Part shown: positions 1 to 9,083 of the stretch, piece by piece
How positions within the stretch are numbered: the stretch's first letter is position 1
How the letters are laid out: every line of letters starts with the position of its first letter
Source: Burkholderiaceae bacterium
GTDB taxonomy: Bacteria; Pseudomonadota; Gammaproteobacteria; Burkholderiales; Burkholderiaceae
Assembly: GCA_022701845.1 (NCBI GenBank)
Contig: JAKONS010000409.1
Span: forward strand, 1 to 19,738
Direction of reading: 5' to 3'
Length of the DNA: 19,738 bases
Translations under genes and position numbers: made by a program
The notes under the pieces: model-generated
What the model was told of the DNA's origin: nothing
The model's database searches: none
The model's input: the letters and a program-made list of their open reading frames with translations, nothing else

Positions 1-404
1 TTGACGATGGCGCCGCCGCCGGTCCGCACCAGCGCCGGAACGATGCATTTCATGCCCAGGAAGGTGCCGAGCTGGTTGATGTCGGTGTGGCGGCGGAAGT
101 CGTCGGCGCTGGTTTCCACCAGCGGCACCGGCCGGTACACGCCGGCGTTGTTCACCAGGCCGTGCACCGCGCCCAGTTCGGCGGCGCACGCCACCGCCTG
201 CTGCCACTGGGCCTCGTCGGTCACGTCCAGGCGCCGGTAGCGCGCTGCGGCGCCCAGCTCCGCGGCCAGCGCGGCGCCTTCGGCATCCAGCACGTCGGCG
301 ATCAGCACCCGGGCGCCTTCGCGCACCAGCAGCCGCGCCTGCATCGCGCCCAGGCCGCGCGCGCCGCCGGAGATCAGATACACCCGGTCGTCGAAGCGGT
401 TCAT
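1..404 (-). CDS. SDR-family NAD(P)-dependent oxidoreductase (SDR1), C-terminus outside window
   Basis: Only the first 134 residues are visible; the gene runs off the left edge. They form the N-terminal half of a classical short-chain dehydrogenase: cofactor glycine motif SGGARGLG (residues 12-19), an acidic residue at D37 after the second beta strand (favours NAD(H) over NADP(H)), NNAG at 85-88 and the structural/catalytic Asn in the DIN motif at about N110. The Ser-Tyr-Lys part lies outside. The ATG shares an ATGA overlap with the stop of the upstream BVMO gene, and an AGGAG sits at 413-417, 8 nt ahead, which fixes the start. It is the last visible gene of the catabolic operon. By context it oxidises an alcohol substrate to the ketone used by a BVMO, or the hydroxy product released after ester cleavage; substrate unknown. 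The family assignment is secure, the role is inference. Confidence 0.93.
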   Translation of the reverse strand, partial: MNRFDDRVYLISGGARGLGAMQARLLVREGARVLIADVLDAEGAALAAELGAAARYRRLDVTDEAQWQQAVACAAELGAVHGLVNNAGVYRPVPLVETSADDFRRHTDINQLGTFLGMKCIVPALVRTGGGAIV

Positions 405-2080
405 CGTGCGTTCTCCTGGTCGGTCGCGGTCGCGGTCGCGGTTGCCGTGGAAGAGGCGGCGCCGTCGTCGACCGCATCGCTGAAGACGAAGCCGCGGTAG
501 CCGTCGGCGACCGCCTCCTCGCAGATGCGGGCATAACTGCCGAAGCCGCCCACGTAGGGCAGGAACACCCGCGGCTTGCCGGGGATGTTCGCGCCCATGT
601 ACCAGGAGGCGGTGGACGGGAACAGGGTGGCGTCGGCCACCTGGTTCACATGGGCCACCCACTGCGCCTGGGCCTCGGCGTCGGCCTCGATCCGGTCCAC
701 GCCCTCGGCGCGCATGGTGTCGAGGCAGCGGGCGATCCAGTCGACATGGTGCTCGATCGACACGATCACGTTGGTCAGCACCGACGGGCTGCCCGGACCG
801 GTCACCAGGAACAGGTTGGGCAGGCCGGCGACCATGATGCCGAGATAGGTCGCGGGGCCGGCCGACCAGCGCTGCTTCAGCGACACCCCGTCCGGCCCGA
901 CCAGCCCGAGCCGCTCGACCGAGCCGGTGACCGCGTCGTAGCCGGTGGCGAACACGATGGCGTCGAAGGCGCGGGTGGCGTCGGTGGTGCGGATGCCCTC
1001 CGGCACGATCGCCTCGATCGGCGTCTCGCGCAGGTCGACCAGGCGCACGTTGGGCCGGTTGAAGGTCTGGTAGTAGTCGGTGTCGACGCAGATGCGCTTG
1101 GTGCCGATGGCATGGTCCTTCGGCACCAGCCGGTCGGCCACCGCCGGGTCGTGCACCGTCTGGCGGATTTTGCCGCGCACGAATTCCGCGAGCTGGTCGT
1201 TCGACTCCCGGCGGATGAACACGTCGTTGAACGCATGGGTGAAGTTGGCGCCGCCGCGCAGCCAGCGGCGCGCGTATTCCGCCTGGCGCTCCTCCTCGCC
1301 GACATCGCCGGTGGCCCGCTGGCTGTAGTCGTACAGGATGCCGGAGCGGGTGGTGCGGGCCTTGTCGCGGTGCTCCGGGTAGTGCGCCTTCCAGGCGATC
1401 TGCTCGGCATCGGTGAGCGGGCGGTTCCAGGCCGGCACGCTGAAATTCGGGGTGCGCTGGAACACGGTGAGTTCGGCTGCCTGTTCGGCGATGCGCGGGA
1501 TCGCCTGGATGCCCGACGAGCCGGTGCCGATCACCGCCACCTTCAGGCCGGTGAAATCGACGCCCTCCTTCGGCCAGGTGCCGGTATGGAAGCTGCCGCC
1601 GCGAAAGCTGTCGCGGCCGGGAATGTCGGGCACCCGCGAGGCCGACAGGCAGCCCACCGCCGACACCAGGAAACGCGCGCTCAGGGTGTCGCCGCCGTCG
1701 GTGGTGACCGTCCAGCGGTTGGCGTCGGCATCGAAGGCGCCGGCCACCACCCGGGTGTTCAGCCGGATGTCGCGGCGCAGGTCGAAGCGGTCGGCCACAT
1801 GGTGGATGTACGCCAGGATCTCGCCCTGCTTCGCATAGCGCTCGGTCCACACCCATTCCTGCTGCAGTTCCTCGTCGAACGAATAGGAGTACTGCAGGCT
1901 CTCGACATCGCAGCGGGCGCCGGGGTAGCAGTTCCAGTACCAGGTGCCGCCGACGTCGTCGCCGGCTTCCAGCACCTGCACCCGCAGGGCCTGCCTGCGC
2001 AGGCGGTGCAGCATGTAGAGGCCGGCGAATCCGGCGCCGACGACGATCGCGTCGAGCTCGGGGGTGGGGTCGTGTCGCAT
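401..2080 (-). CDS. Type I Baeyer-Villiger monooxygenase, FAD/NADPH-dependent (BVMO1)
   Basis: A 559-residue flavoprotein expected to insert one oxygen of O2 beside a ketone carbonyl, giving an ester or lactone, using FAD and NADPH in the cytoplasm. Visible motifs: FAD Rossmann GAGFAG (15-20), the BVMO signature GGTWYWNCYPGARCD (44-58), the type I fingerprint FRGGSFHTGTWP (159-170, fits FxGxxxHxxxWP), NADPH Rossmann GTGSSG (185-190), and an Arg in GTKR (R329) matching the catalytic Arg known in phenylacetone monooxygenase. From remembered sequences it resembles the phenylacetone/steroid/cyclohexanone monooxygenase group. It is about as long as its neighbour paralogue BVMO2. Start is uncertain: ATG at 2080 gives a normal short N-terminus, but an ATG at 2125 forms TGATG with the hydrolase stop and adds a proline-rich 15-residue leader; neither has a clear Shine-Dalgarno. 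The C-terminus ends in a Thr-Ala repeat coded by a hexanucleotide repeat. Confidence 0.95.
   Translation of the reverse strand: MRHDPTPELDAIVVGAGFAGLYMLHRLRRQALRVQVLEAGDDVGGTWYWNCYPGARCDVESLQYSYSFDEELQQEWVWTERYAKQGEILAYIHHVADRFDLRRDIRLNTRVVAGAFDADANRWTVTTDGGDTLSARFLVSAVGCLSASRVPDIPGRDSFRGGSFHTGTWPKEGVDFTGLKVAVIGTGSSGIQAIPRIAEQAAELTVFQRTPNFSVPAWNRPLTDAEQIAWKAHYPEHRDKARTTRSGILYDYSQRATGDVGEEERQAEYARRWLRGGANFTHAFNDVFIRRESNDQLAEFVRGKIRQTVHDPAVADRLVPKDHAIGTKRICVDTDYYQTFNRPNVRLVDLRETPIEAIVPEGIRTTDATRAFDAIVFATGYDAVTGSVERLGLVGPDGVSLKQRWSAGPATYLGIMVAGLPNLFLVTGPGSPSVLTNVIVSIEHHVDWIARCLDTMRAEGVDRIEADAEAQAQWVAHVNQVADATLFPSTASWYMGANIPGKPRVFLPYVGGFGSYARICEEAVADGYRGFVFSDAVDDGAASSTATATATATDQENAR
421..444 (-). 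repeat. Hexanucleotide tandem repeat inside the 3' end of BVMO1
   Basis: Three perfect CGGTCG units and a fourth with one change (CGGTTG) lie on the plus strand at 421-444. On the coding strand they encode alternating Thr-Ala residues in the extreme C-terminal tail of BVMO1, just ahead of the ribosome binding site of the next gene. Unit gain or loss would keep the reading frame. It lies outside all recognisable BVMO motifs, so it is probably tolerated rather than functional. Confidence 0.8.
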
Positions 2081-2124
2081 GGGTGGATCCGGGTGGAGCG
2101 GACGGATTGGGCTTGGCGGGCGCA

Positions 2125-3075
2125 TCAGGCCCGCGGTTCGAAGGAGGCGCGCAGAGCCGTGCCCAGCATCTCCAGCAGCGTGCGGGCGGCCCGCACCGGG
2201 CGGCCCTGCATCAGCGCGCCGTGGATCTGGTCGCCGGCATGCAGCGCCAGCAGCGGCACGCCGGCGTCTTCCAGCCGGCGGCCGTAGGCGCGGCCCTCGT
2301 CGCAGAGCGGGTCGTGGGCCACGGTGAAGAGGATCGTCGGCGGCAGGCCGGCCAGGCTGTCGCGGCGCAGCGGCGACACCCGCCAGTCGCCCCGCACCGC
2401 GGGCGGCGCGTAGTGGCCGATGAACCAGCGCATGGTCGCGGCGGTCAGCGGCACGCCGGTCACCGTGCGGTAGGAACCGGTGTCGTCGGCCGCGGCATCC
2501 ACCACCGGGTACAGCAGCAGCTGCAGGCAGGGCGCGGCGAAGGCGCCGTCGCGCGCCGTCAGGGCGATCACCGCCGCCAGGTTGCCGCCGGCGCTGTCGC
2601 CGCCGATGCCGATGCGCCCGGCGTCGATGTGCAGCGCCGCGGCCTGCGCCTGCAGCCAGCGCCAGGCGCAGGCGCTGTCGTCGAGGGCGGCCGGAAACGG
2701 ATGCTCCGGCGCCAGCCGGTAATCGACCGCCACCACGCAGGCGCGCGCCAGATGGCACAGGCTGCGGCAGAGCCGGTCGTGGCTGTCCAGGTTGCCGATC
2801 ACCCAGCCGCCGCCGTGCAGGAACAACAGCGCCGGCAGCGGCTCGCCGGGTTCGGCCTGCGCCGGGCGGTAGAGGCGCAGCGCGAGCGGGCCGGCCGGGC
2901 CGTCGATCGACAGATCGCGCACCTCGCCCACCGCCGGCGCGGGCGCCTGCAGCAGGTCCCAGCTGGCGGCATAGGCGGCGCGCGCCTGCGCCGGCGTCAG
3001 CGCCTCGAACGGCGGCTTGCCGGCCTGGCGGCCCGCCTCCACCAGGCGGCGCACATCAGGGTCGAGCGACGGCAT
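2125..3075 (-). CDS. Alpha/beta hydrolase, hormone-sensitive-lipase (esterase family IV) type
   Basis: A 316-residue cytoplasmic carboxylesterase with no signal peptide. The oxyanion-hole motif HGGGW (87-91) and the nucleophile elbow GDSAGG (159-164, Ser161) are the family IV/HSL hallmarks. The remaining triad residues are probably Asp255 in HDPLCDEG and His285 in QIHG. Length is normal for the family (about 300-320). The start is supported by a strong AGGAGG at 3082-3087, 6 nt ahead, and overlaps the end of the SDR2 gene by 20 bp. It sits between two BVMO/SDR blocks, so the natural reading is that it hydrolyses the ester or lactone made by the BVMOs to a hydroxy acid or to an acid plus an alcohol. 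Such BVMO-esterase pairs are known from cyclic ketone and acetophenone degradation. Family confident; substrate inferred only. Confidence 0.94.
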   Translation of the reverse strand: MPSLDPDVRRLVEAGRQAGKPPFEALTPAQARAAYAASWDLLQAPAPAVGEVRDLSIDGPAGPLALRLYRPAQAEPGEPLPALLFLHGGGWVIGNLDSHDRLCRSLCHLARACVVAVDYRLAPEHPFPAALDDSACAWRWLQAQAAALHIDAGRIGIGGDSAGGNLAAVIALTARDGAFAAPCLQLLLYPVVDAAADDTGSYRTVTGVPLTAATMRWFIGHYAPPAVRGDWRVSPLRRDSLAGLPPTILFTVAHDPLCDEGRAYGRRLEDAGVPLLALHAGDQIHGALMQGRPVRAARTLLEMLGTALRASFEPRA

Positions 3076-3889
3076 CGGGCGCCTCCTGCGGGGGGGTCGT
3101 CGCGGGCCGCAGCCCGCCGAAGGTGGGCCACGAGCCGGCCGCCAGCCAGCCGTGGTCGACCGGCAGGTTCACGCCGGTGATGGCCGAGGCCTCGTCGGAC
3201 AGCAGGAAGGCCGCCGCGCGGGCGATCTCTTCGGGCAGGCAGATGCGGCCGGTGGCCGAGTTGGCGGCCATGACGGCGCGGTCGCGCAGGCCCTGGTCGA
3301 ACGAGGCCTGCATCGCCGGCGTCAGCACCGCGCCCGGCGAGATGCAGTTCACCCGCACGCCGGAGCGTGCCCATTCGCCGGCCAGGTTCTCGGTCATGCC
3401 GAGGATGGCCGCCTTCAGCGGGCCGTAGGCATGCAGCGGCGTGGACCGCATCGCCGAGATCGACGCGATGTTCAGGATGGCGCCCGCGCCGCGTCGCGCC
3501 ATGCGGCTGCCGAACGCGGCCGCCATGGCGAAGGTGCCGCGCAGGTTCACTTCGTAGAGCCGGTCGTATTGCGCCCAGGCGATCGCCTCCGGCGGCACCG
3601 CGTTCGGCTGCACGATGCCGGCCGCGTTGAGCAGCATGCGCACCGGGCCGACCTCGGCTTCGATGCGGGCTGCGGTGCGCTCCACCGCTGCCACGTCGGC
3701 GATGTCGAGCGCATAGGCGCGGCCACCCAGCGCCTGCGCCACCGCCGCCGCCATGTCGGCCTGCCGGTCGACCACCACCACCACCGCGCCGCGCTGCGCC
3801 AGCAGTTCGCAGCAGGCGCGGCCGATGCCGCTGGCGCCGCCGGTGACCACCGCCACCCGGCCGGCGAAAGGACGCAGCGGATCGTTCAT
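3056..3889 (-). CDS. SDR-family NAD(P)-dependent oxidoreductase (SDR2)
   Basis: A complete 277-residue classical SDR. Visible are TGGASGIG (16-23, cofactor binding), Asp41 at the end of the second strand (NAD preference), NAAG (88-91), catalytic Ser about 143, and Tyr155-x3-Lys159 (YGPLK). The Ser-Tyr spacing is one residue shorter than in FabG, a small loop variation. The C-terminus has an unusual 25-residue tail rich in Pro and Ala after the normal family end (SDRs usually end soon after the VDHGW-like strand). Its ATG shares an ATGA overlap with the BVMO2 stop, with AGGA at 3896-3899 as ribosome binding site. Expected role: oxidation of a secondary alcohol to the ketone substrate of the neighbouring BVMO. 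It could instead act on the hydroxyl released by the esterase. Confidence 0.95.
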   Translation of the reverse strand: MNDPLRPFAGRVAVVTGGASGIGRACCELLAQRGAVVVVVDRQADMAAAVAQALGGRAYALDIADVAAVERTAARIEAEVGPVRMLLNAAGIVQPNAVPPEAIAWAQYDRLYEVNLRGTFAMAAAFGSRMARRGAGAILNIASISAMRSTPLHAYGPLKAAILGMTENLAGEWARSGVRVNCISPGAVLTPAMQASFDQGLRDRAVMAANSATGRICLPEEIARAAAFLLSDEASAITGVNLPVDHGWLAAGSWPTFGGLRPATTPPQEAPDAVARP

Positions 3890-5506
3890 GCGGCGTCCTG
3901 TGCGGCCCGCGACAGGGTGAAGCCGGCATAACCCCGGTCGGCGACATCCTGGCATTCGCGCCGGTAGATACCAATCCTGGCCGCGTACGGCATGAAGACC
4001 CGCGGCTTGCCGGGAATGTTGGCGCCGAGAAACCAGGAATTGGCGCGCGGCAGCAGGGTGCGGTCGGCGGCCTGGTTCACATGCTCCACCCAGGCGTCCT
4101 GGGCCGGCGCGGTCGCCTCGATGCGGGTGAAACCCTGGCCGCGCAGGTAATCCAGGCAGTCGGCGATCCACTGCACATGGTGCTCGATGCCGACCACCAT
4201 GTTCACCAGGACCGACGGGCTGCCGGCGCCGGTGACGATGAACAGGTTGGGGAATCCCTCGCTCATCAGGCCCAGCAGCGTGCGCGGGCCCTGCGCCCAT
4301 TTTTCTTTCAGTGACACGCCGTCGCGGCCGCGAATGTCGATGTTCAGCAGCGCGCCGGTGAGCGCGTCGTAGCCGGTGGCGCATACCAGCGCGTCGAGTT
4401 CGATCTCCTCGCCACCGGCCAGGCGCACGCCCTGGGGCAGAAAGCGGTCGATGCCCTGCCGCTTCAGATCGACCAGGCGCACATTCGGGCGGTTGTAGGT
4501 CTCGTAATACCCGGTGTCGACGCATATGCGCTTGGAGCCCAGCGGATGGTCGTTCGGGCACAGCGATTCGGCCACCGCCGGGTCCCGCACCGTCTCGCGG
4601 ATGCGGGCGCGCACGAAGTCGGCGATGGTGTCGTTCGACGCCTGGTTCACCATCAGGTCGTTGAAGGCGTGGATGAAATTCACGCCGCCGGCATCCCAGC
4701 GCCGCCGGTATTCCACCTCGCGCTCCGCCGCGGTCACCTCGAAGGCGGCCTTGTCGCTGAACTGGTAGAGGGTGCCCACCTCCCGCGCGCGGGCACGGTG
4801 CGTCGCGTAGTCGCCCTTGAACGCCGCCTGGGCCTGCGCGTCGAGCGGTCCGTTCCAGGCGGGAATCGAGAAATTCGCGGTGCGCTGGAACACGGTGAGC
4901 CGCGCCGCCTGCCGGGCGATCTGCGGAATCGCCTGGATGCCCGAGGAGCCGGTGCCGACGACGCCGACCCGCCGGCCGGAAAAATCGACGCCGGTGTGCG
5001 GCCAGCTGCCGGTGTGGTAGACCTGCCCGGCAAAATCCTGAATGCCGGCAATATCGGGCAGACGCGGCACCGATAATGCGCCGGTGGCCATGATGCAGAA
5101 TCGTGCCGATAATCCCGCGGACGAGCCGTCGCCCTGACGCTCGGTATTCAATTGCCAACGATCGGCGGATTCGTCGAATACCGCCGACACCACCCGGGTG
5201 TCGAAGCAAATATCGCGCCGCAGGTCGAACCGGTCGGCCACATGCCGGATATAGCGCAGTATCTCGGGCTGGGCCGCATATTTTTCGGTCCACTCCCATT
5301 CCTGCTCCAACGCGTCGTCGAAGGAGTAGGAATACTGCAGGCTCTCCACATCGCAGCGCGCGCCGGGATAGCGGTTCCAGTACCACACGCCGCCCACGTC
5401 GGCAGCGGCTTCCACCACCACCGCCGATAATCCCAGGCCGCGCATCGTGTGCAGCGCATAGAGGCCTGCCAGGCCGGCGCCGATAATCGCCACATCCACC
5501 GTCCGG

Positions 5507-5517
<11 letters not shown>
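3886..5517 (-). CDS. Type I Baeyer-Villiger monooxygenase, FAD/NADPH-dependent (BVMO2)
   Basis: A 543-residue paralogue of BVMO1. Motifs: GAGLAG (13-18, FAD), GGVWYWNRYPGARCD (42-56; Val where BVMO1 has Thr), fingerprint FAGQVYHTGSWP (162-173), GTGSSG (188-193, NADPH), active-site Arg330 in GSKR, and GANIPGKPRVFMPY near the C-terminus. The start at 5517 has GGGAG at 5524-5528, 6 nt upstream, and overlaps the end of the LivG gene by 11 bp; the longer in-frame extension to 5556 is less likely. It is first of the enzyme genes, directly behind the importer, and ATGA-coupled to SDR2. The first third carries three TTA leucine codons (L30, L136, L148) and many AT-ending codons, unlike its GC-rich neighbours. 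Ketone substrate unknown; from memory the sequence is closest to the phenylacetone/steroid monooxygenase branch. Confidence 0.95.
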
Positions 5518-6324
<807 letters not shown>

Positions 6325-6328
<4 letters not shown>

Positions 6329-7089
6329 GGCGCGGCCTCCTGCGCGGTGGCGTCGCCGCGCGCGCCCAGATAGGAATCGTGCACCGCCGAACTGGCGCGC
6401 ACTTCGGCCGCGGTGCCGGAGAACACGATGCGGCCGCGCTCCAGGATGTAGGCATGGTCGGCGAACTGCAGCGCCAGCTGGGCGTTCTGCTCGACCACCA
6501 GCATCGACACGCCGAGCGTCTCGCCGACGATGCGCAGCTGCCGGTAGATCGCCTGCACGATCAGCGGCGCCAGCCCCAGCGAGAGCTCGTCGACCAGCAG
6601 CATCTGCGGCCGTCCGACCAGCGCGCGGCCCAGCGCCAGCATCTGCTGCTCGCCGCCGGAAAGCCAGCCGGCGGCCTGCTTGCGGCGCTCCAGCAGGCGC
6701 GGGAACAGCTGGTAGACGGCATCGAGCCGTTCGCGCACCGCGGCGCGCGGCAGGATCGCCGCGCCCACCAGCAGGTTCTCCTCCACGTCGAGCTGCTTGA
6801 ACACCAGCCGGCCCTCCGGCACCTGCGTCATGCCCAGGCGCACCAGCCGGTGCGAGGGCAGCCCCAGGATCTGACGGTCGAGCAGGGCCACGCCGCCGGA
6901 TTTCACCGCGCCGCCATGCAGCCCGATCAGGCCGGTGATCGAGCGGATCAGCGTCGTCTTGCCGGCGCCGTTGGCGCCCAGCAGGGCCACCACCTTGCCG
7001 GGCGGCACCTGCAGGCTCACATCGTCCAGCGCCAGGCCCTTGCGCGCATAGCCGACGCACAGGTGGCGGATGTCGAGCACCGGGTTCAT
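6325..7089 (-). CDS. HAAT-family ABC transporter ATP-binding protein, LivF type (system B)
   Basis: A 254-residue ATPase of the LivF kind, the second nucleotide-binding subunit of importer B. Walker A GANGAGKTT (38-46), the LivF hallmark QVPEGRLVF (about 89-97), signature LSGGEQQ (143-149), Walker B MLLVDE (163-168) followed by LSLGLAP where most LivF proteins have PSLGLAP, and the switch region VVEQN. ATGA overlaps join it to the LivM gene upstream and the LivG gene downstream; a weak GAGGG lies about 8 nt before the ATG. The solute is unknown. HAAT family members carry amino acids, urea, amides and many aromatic or terpenoid acids, so the name Liv is structural only. Confidence 0.95.
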
Positions 7090-8189
7090 CGCCGCGCCCT
7101 CGCCGCCATCGCCTTCTGCCAGAGCCCGCGGCCGAGACCGGCGATGCCGCCCGGCGCGAACAGCAGCAGCACCACCACCATCACCCCGAAGGTCAGGTTG
7201 ACCAGCTGCGGCTTGTGCGCGCCCACCACCTGCGCCCAGGCCAGGCCGGAGGCGCCCGCCTCGCCGATCAGGCCGGTGATGACCGAAGGCAGCAGCAGCC
7301 ACACCGCCGCCCCCACCAGCGCCCCGCCGAGCGAACCCATCCCGCCGATGATGATCATGGCGATGAACTGGATGGCGAAGTTCAGGTTGAAGTATTCGGC
7401 GTTCACATTGGTCATGTAGTAGGCGTAGAGGCAGCCGCCCACCGCGGCGATCGACGAGCTCAGCCCGAACGCCTTCAGGCGCAGCAGCCGCACCTCGATG
7501 CCGGCCGAGGTGGCCGCCAGTTCGTGGTCGCGCATCGCGATCAGCGCCCTGCCCTCGCGCAGCCGCAGCGTGTTGCGCAACCCCCAATACACCAGGGCCA
7601 CCACCGGCAGCAGCAGGAAATACCAGCGCAGCGGCGTGTCGAGCGCCCAGGTGCCGAGGCGCGCCTCCGGCAGCGGAATGCCCACCACGTCGAAGAAGCG
7701 GTATTGGTATTGCGACAGGCTGTACTGGGCGATGTGGTGCATCGCCAGCGTGGACAGCAGGAAATACAGCCCCCGCACCCGCAGCGACGGCAGCCCCGCC
7801 AGCACCCCGACCACCGCGCCGCTCAGCGCCGAGGCGGCCACCGCCACCGGGAACGGCAGGCCCCACTGGGTGCCGACGACGGCGCCGGTCATCGCCCCCA
7901 CCGCATAGAAGGCGGCATGGCCGATCGAGATCAGCCCGGCGCAGCCGGTGAGATAGGTGAGCGACAGCGAGCCGAGCATCGCGATCAGCATCAGGTTGAC
8001 CTGGCTCAGGCCGATGTTGAGCAGCTGCATGTTCGACAGCCGCAAGCCGAACACGGTGCGGCTGTTCAGCACGAACGGCAGATAGGCCAGCAGCGCCAGC
8101 ACCACCGCCGCCAGGATCGTCAGCCGGATGCGGCGGCGCAGCCCGCCGTCAGCGGATGCGGCACCGGCCACCGTCGGTGCGCCGCTCAT
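7086..8189 (-). CDS. HAAT-family ABC transporter permease, LivM type (system B)
   Basis: A 367-residue inner-membrane protein with about nine to ten hydrophobic segments. The LivM-type core GCAGLISIGHAAFYAVGAM (about residues 82-101) and the RGLYFLLSTLAMHHI segment mark the family, and a conserved IIGGMGSLGGALVGA segment lies toward the C-terminus. It pairs with the LivH-type permease encoded just upstream to form the translocation channel. The start shares ATGA with the LivH stop; only a weak G-rich ribosome binding site is visible, so translation is probably coupled. The N-terminal 20 residues are a polar cytoplasmic leader. It ends in an ATGA overlap with the LivF gene. Confidence 0.94.
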   Translation of the reverse strand: MSGAPTVAGAASADGGLRRRIRLTILAAVVLALLAYLPFVLNSRTVFGLRLSNMQLLNIGLSQVNLMLIAMLGSLSLTYLTGCAGLISIGHAAFYAVGAMTGAVVGTQWGLPFPVAVAASALSGAVVGVLAGLPSLRVRGLYFLLSTLAMHHIAQYSLSQYQYRFFDVVGIPLPEARLGTWALDTPLRWYFLLLPVVALVYWGLRNTLRLREGRALIAMRDHELAATSAGIEVRLLRLKAFGLSSSIAAVGGCLYAYYMTNVNAEYFNLNFAIQFIAMIIIGGMGSLGGALVGAAVWLLLPSVITGLIGEAGASGLAWAQVVGAHKPQLVNLTFGVMVVVLLLFAPGGIAGLGRGLWQKAMAARARR

Positions 8190-9052
8190 ACCCGCCCCAG
8201 CTCGCGCTGGCCGAAGAGTCCCCACGGCCGCACCATCAGGATCAGCAGCAGCGGCGCGAAGATCAGGATGTCGGCCGCCTTGGGCGAGATGTAGGCCGCC
8301 GCGGACTGCTCGATCACCCCCACCAGCAGCCCGCCGATGACCGCGCCCGGAATGCTCTGCAGCCCGCCCAGCACCACCGCCGGCAGCGCCAGCAGGCCGA
8401 TGGTTTCCAGCTCGACCGAGGCGATCTGCAGCTGCCCCAGGAACAGCCCGCCGACGGCCGCCAGCGCGGTGCCGATGGCCCAGGCGATGCGGTTGACCCG
8501 GTTGATGTTCACCCCCGACACCAGCGCCGCCTCGTGGCTGTCGGCGGTGGCGCGCATCAAGAGGCCGATCGAGGTGAAGCGGAAGAACACGCCGAAGCCC
8601 GCCATGCACAGCCAGCTGACCCCGGCCGCGGCCAGGTGCAGCTGCGAGATGCGCACCCCGCCGACGATGAAGACGCCGCTCGGCAGCGGCGTCTGCAGGG
8701 TGCGGCCCTCGGAGCCGTAGAACAGCTCGATCAGCGCCCGCAGGATCACCGACAGCGCCATCGTCACCATGATCACCGAGAGCATCGGCCGGCCCGCCAG
8801 CGGCTGGATCAGCAGCCGGTGCACCAGCATGCCCAGCAATGCCGCGCAGGCCACCACGAACAGCACCGAGAAGCCGAAGGGCAGGCCCAGCAGCGAAACC
8901 GCGGTGACCGCGAAATACGCGCCGCAGACGACGAACATGCCCTGCGCGAAATTGAACACCTGGGTAGCCTTGAAGACCAGGGCGAAGCCCAGCGCCACCA
9001 GGCCGTAGATGCTGCCCAGGGCCAGGCCGCTGAAGAGGATTTGTGCAAACAT
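8186..9052 (-). CDS. HAAT-family ABC transporter permease, LivH type (system B)
   Basis: A 288-residue polytopic permease. The N-terminus LALGSIYGLVALGFALVFKA followed by FNFAQG is the standard LivH opening, and a long conserved stretch with ESAAAYISPKAAD-like features toward the C-terminus is common in aromatic-compound HAAT systems. It forms a heterodimer with the LivM-type protein downstream. GGAGG at 9061-9065 lies 8 nt before the ATG. A 31-nt gap separates it from the binding-protein gene upstream, the first non-overlapping junction met when moving back from the left edge of the window past the enzymes. Confidence 0.94.
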   Translation of the reverse strand: MFAQILFSGLALGSIYGLVALGFALVFKATQVFNFAQGMFVVCGAYFAVTAVSLLGLPFGFSVLFVVACAALLGMLVHRLLIQPLAGRPMLSVIMVTMALSVILRALIELFYGSEGRTLQTPLPSGVFIVGGVRISQLHLAAAGVSWLCMAGFGVFFRFTSIGLLMRATADSHEAALVSGVNINRVNRIAWAIGTALAAVGGLFLGQLQIASVELETIGLLALPAVVLGGLQSIPGAVIGGLLVGVIEQSAAAYISPKAADILIFAPLLLILMVRPWGLFGQRELGRV

Positions 9053-9083
9053 GAGGTGGGCCTCCGGTGCGGTGGGCGCGGGC

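Noticed and set aside
650..2287. A 545-codon plus-strand open frame opposite BVMO1
   Set aside because: The sequence is low-complexity and lacks any recognisable motif; the opposite strand holds all the BVMO fingerprints.
5074..5430. TTA codons as a bldA-like regulatory switch
   Set aside because: That mechanism is known from Streptomyces; this window looks proteobacterial, so codon-use or transfer explanations are preferred.
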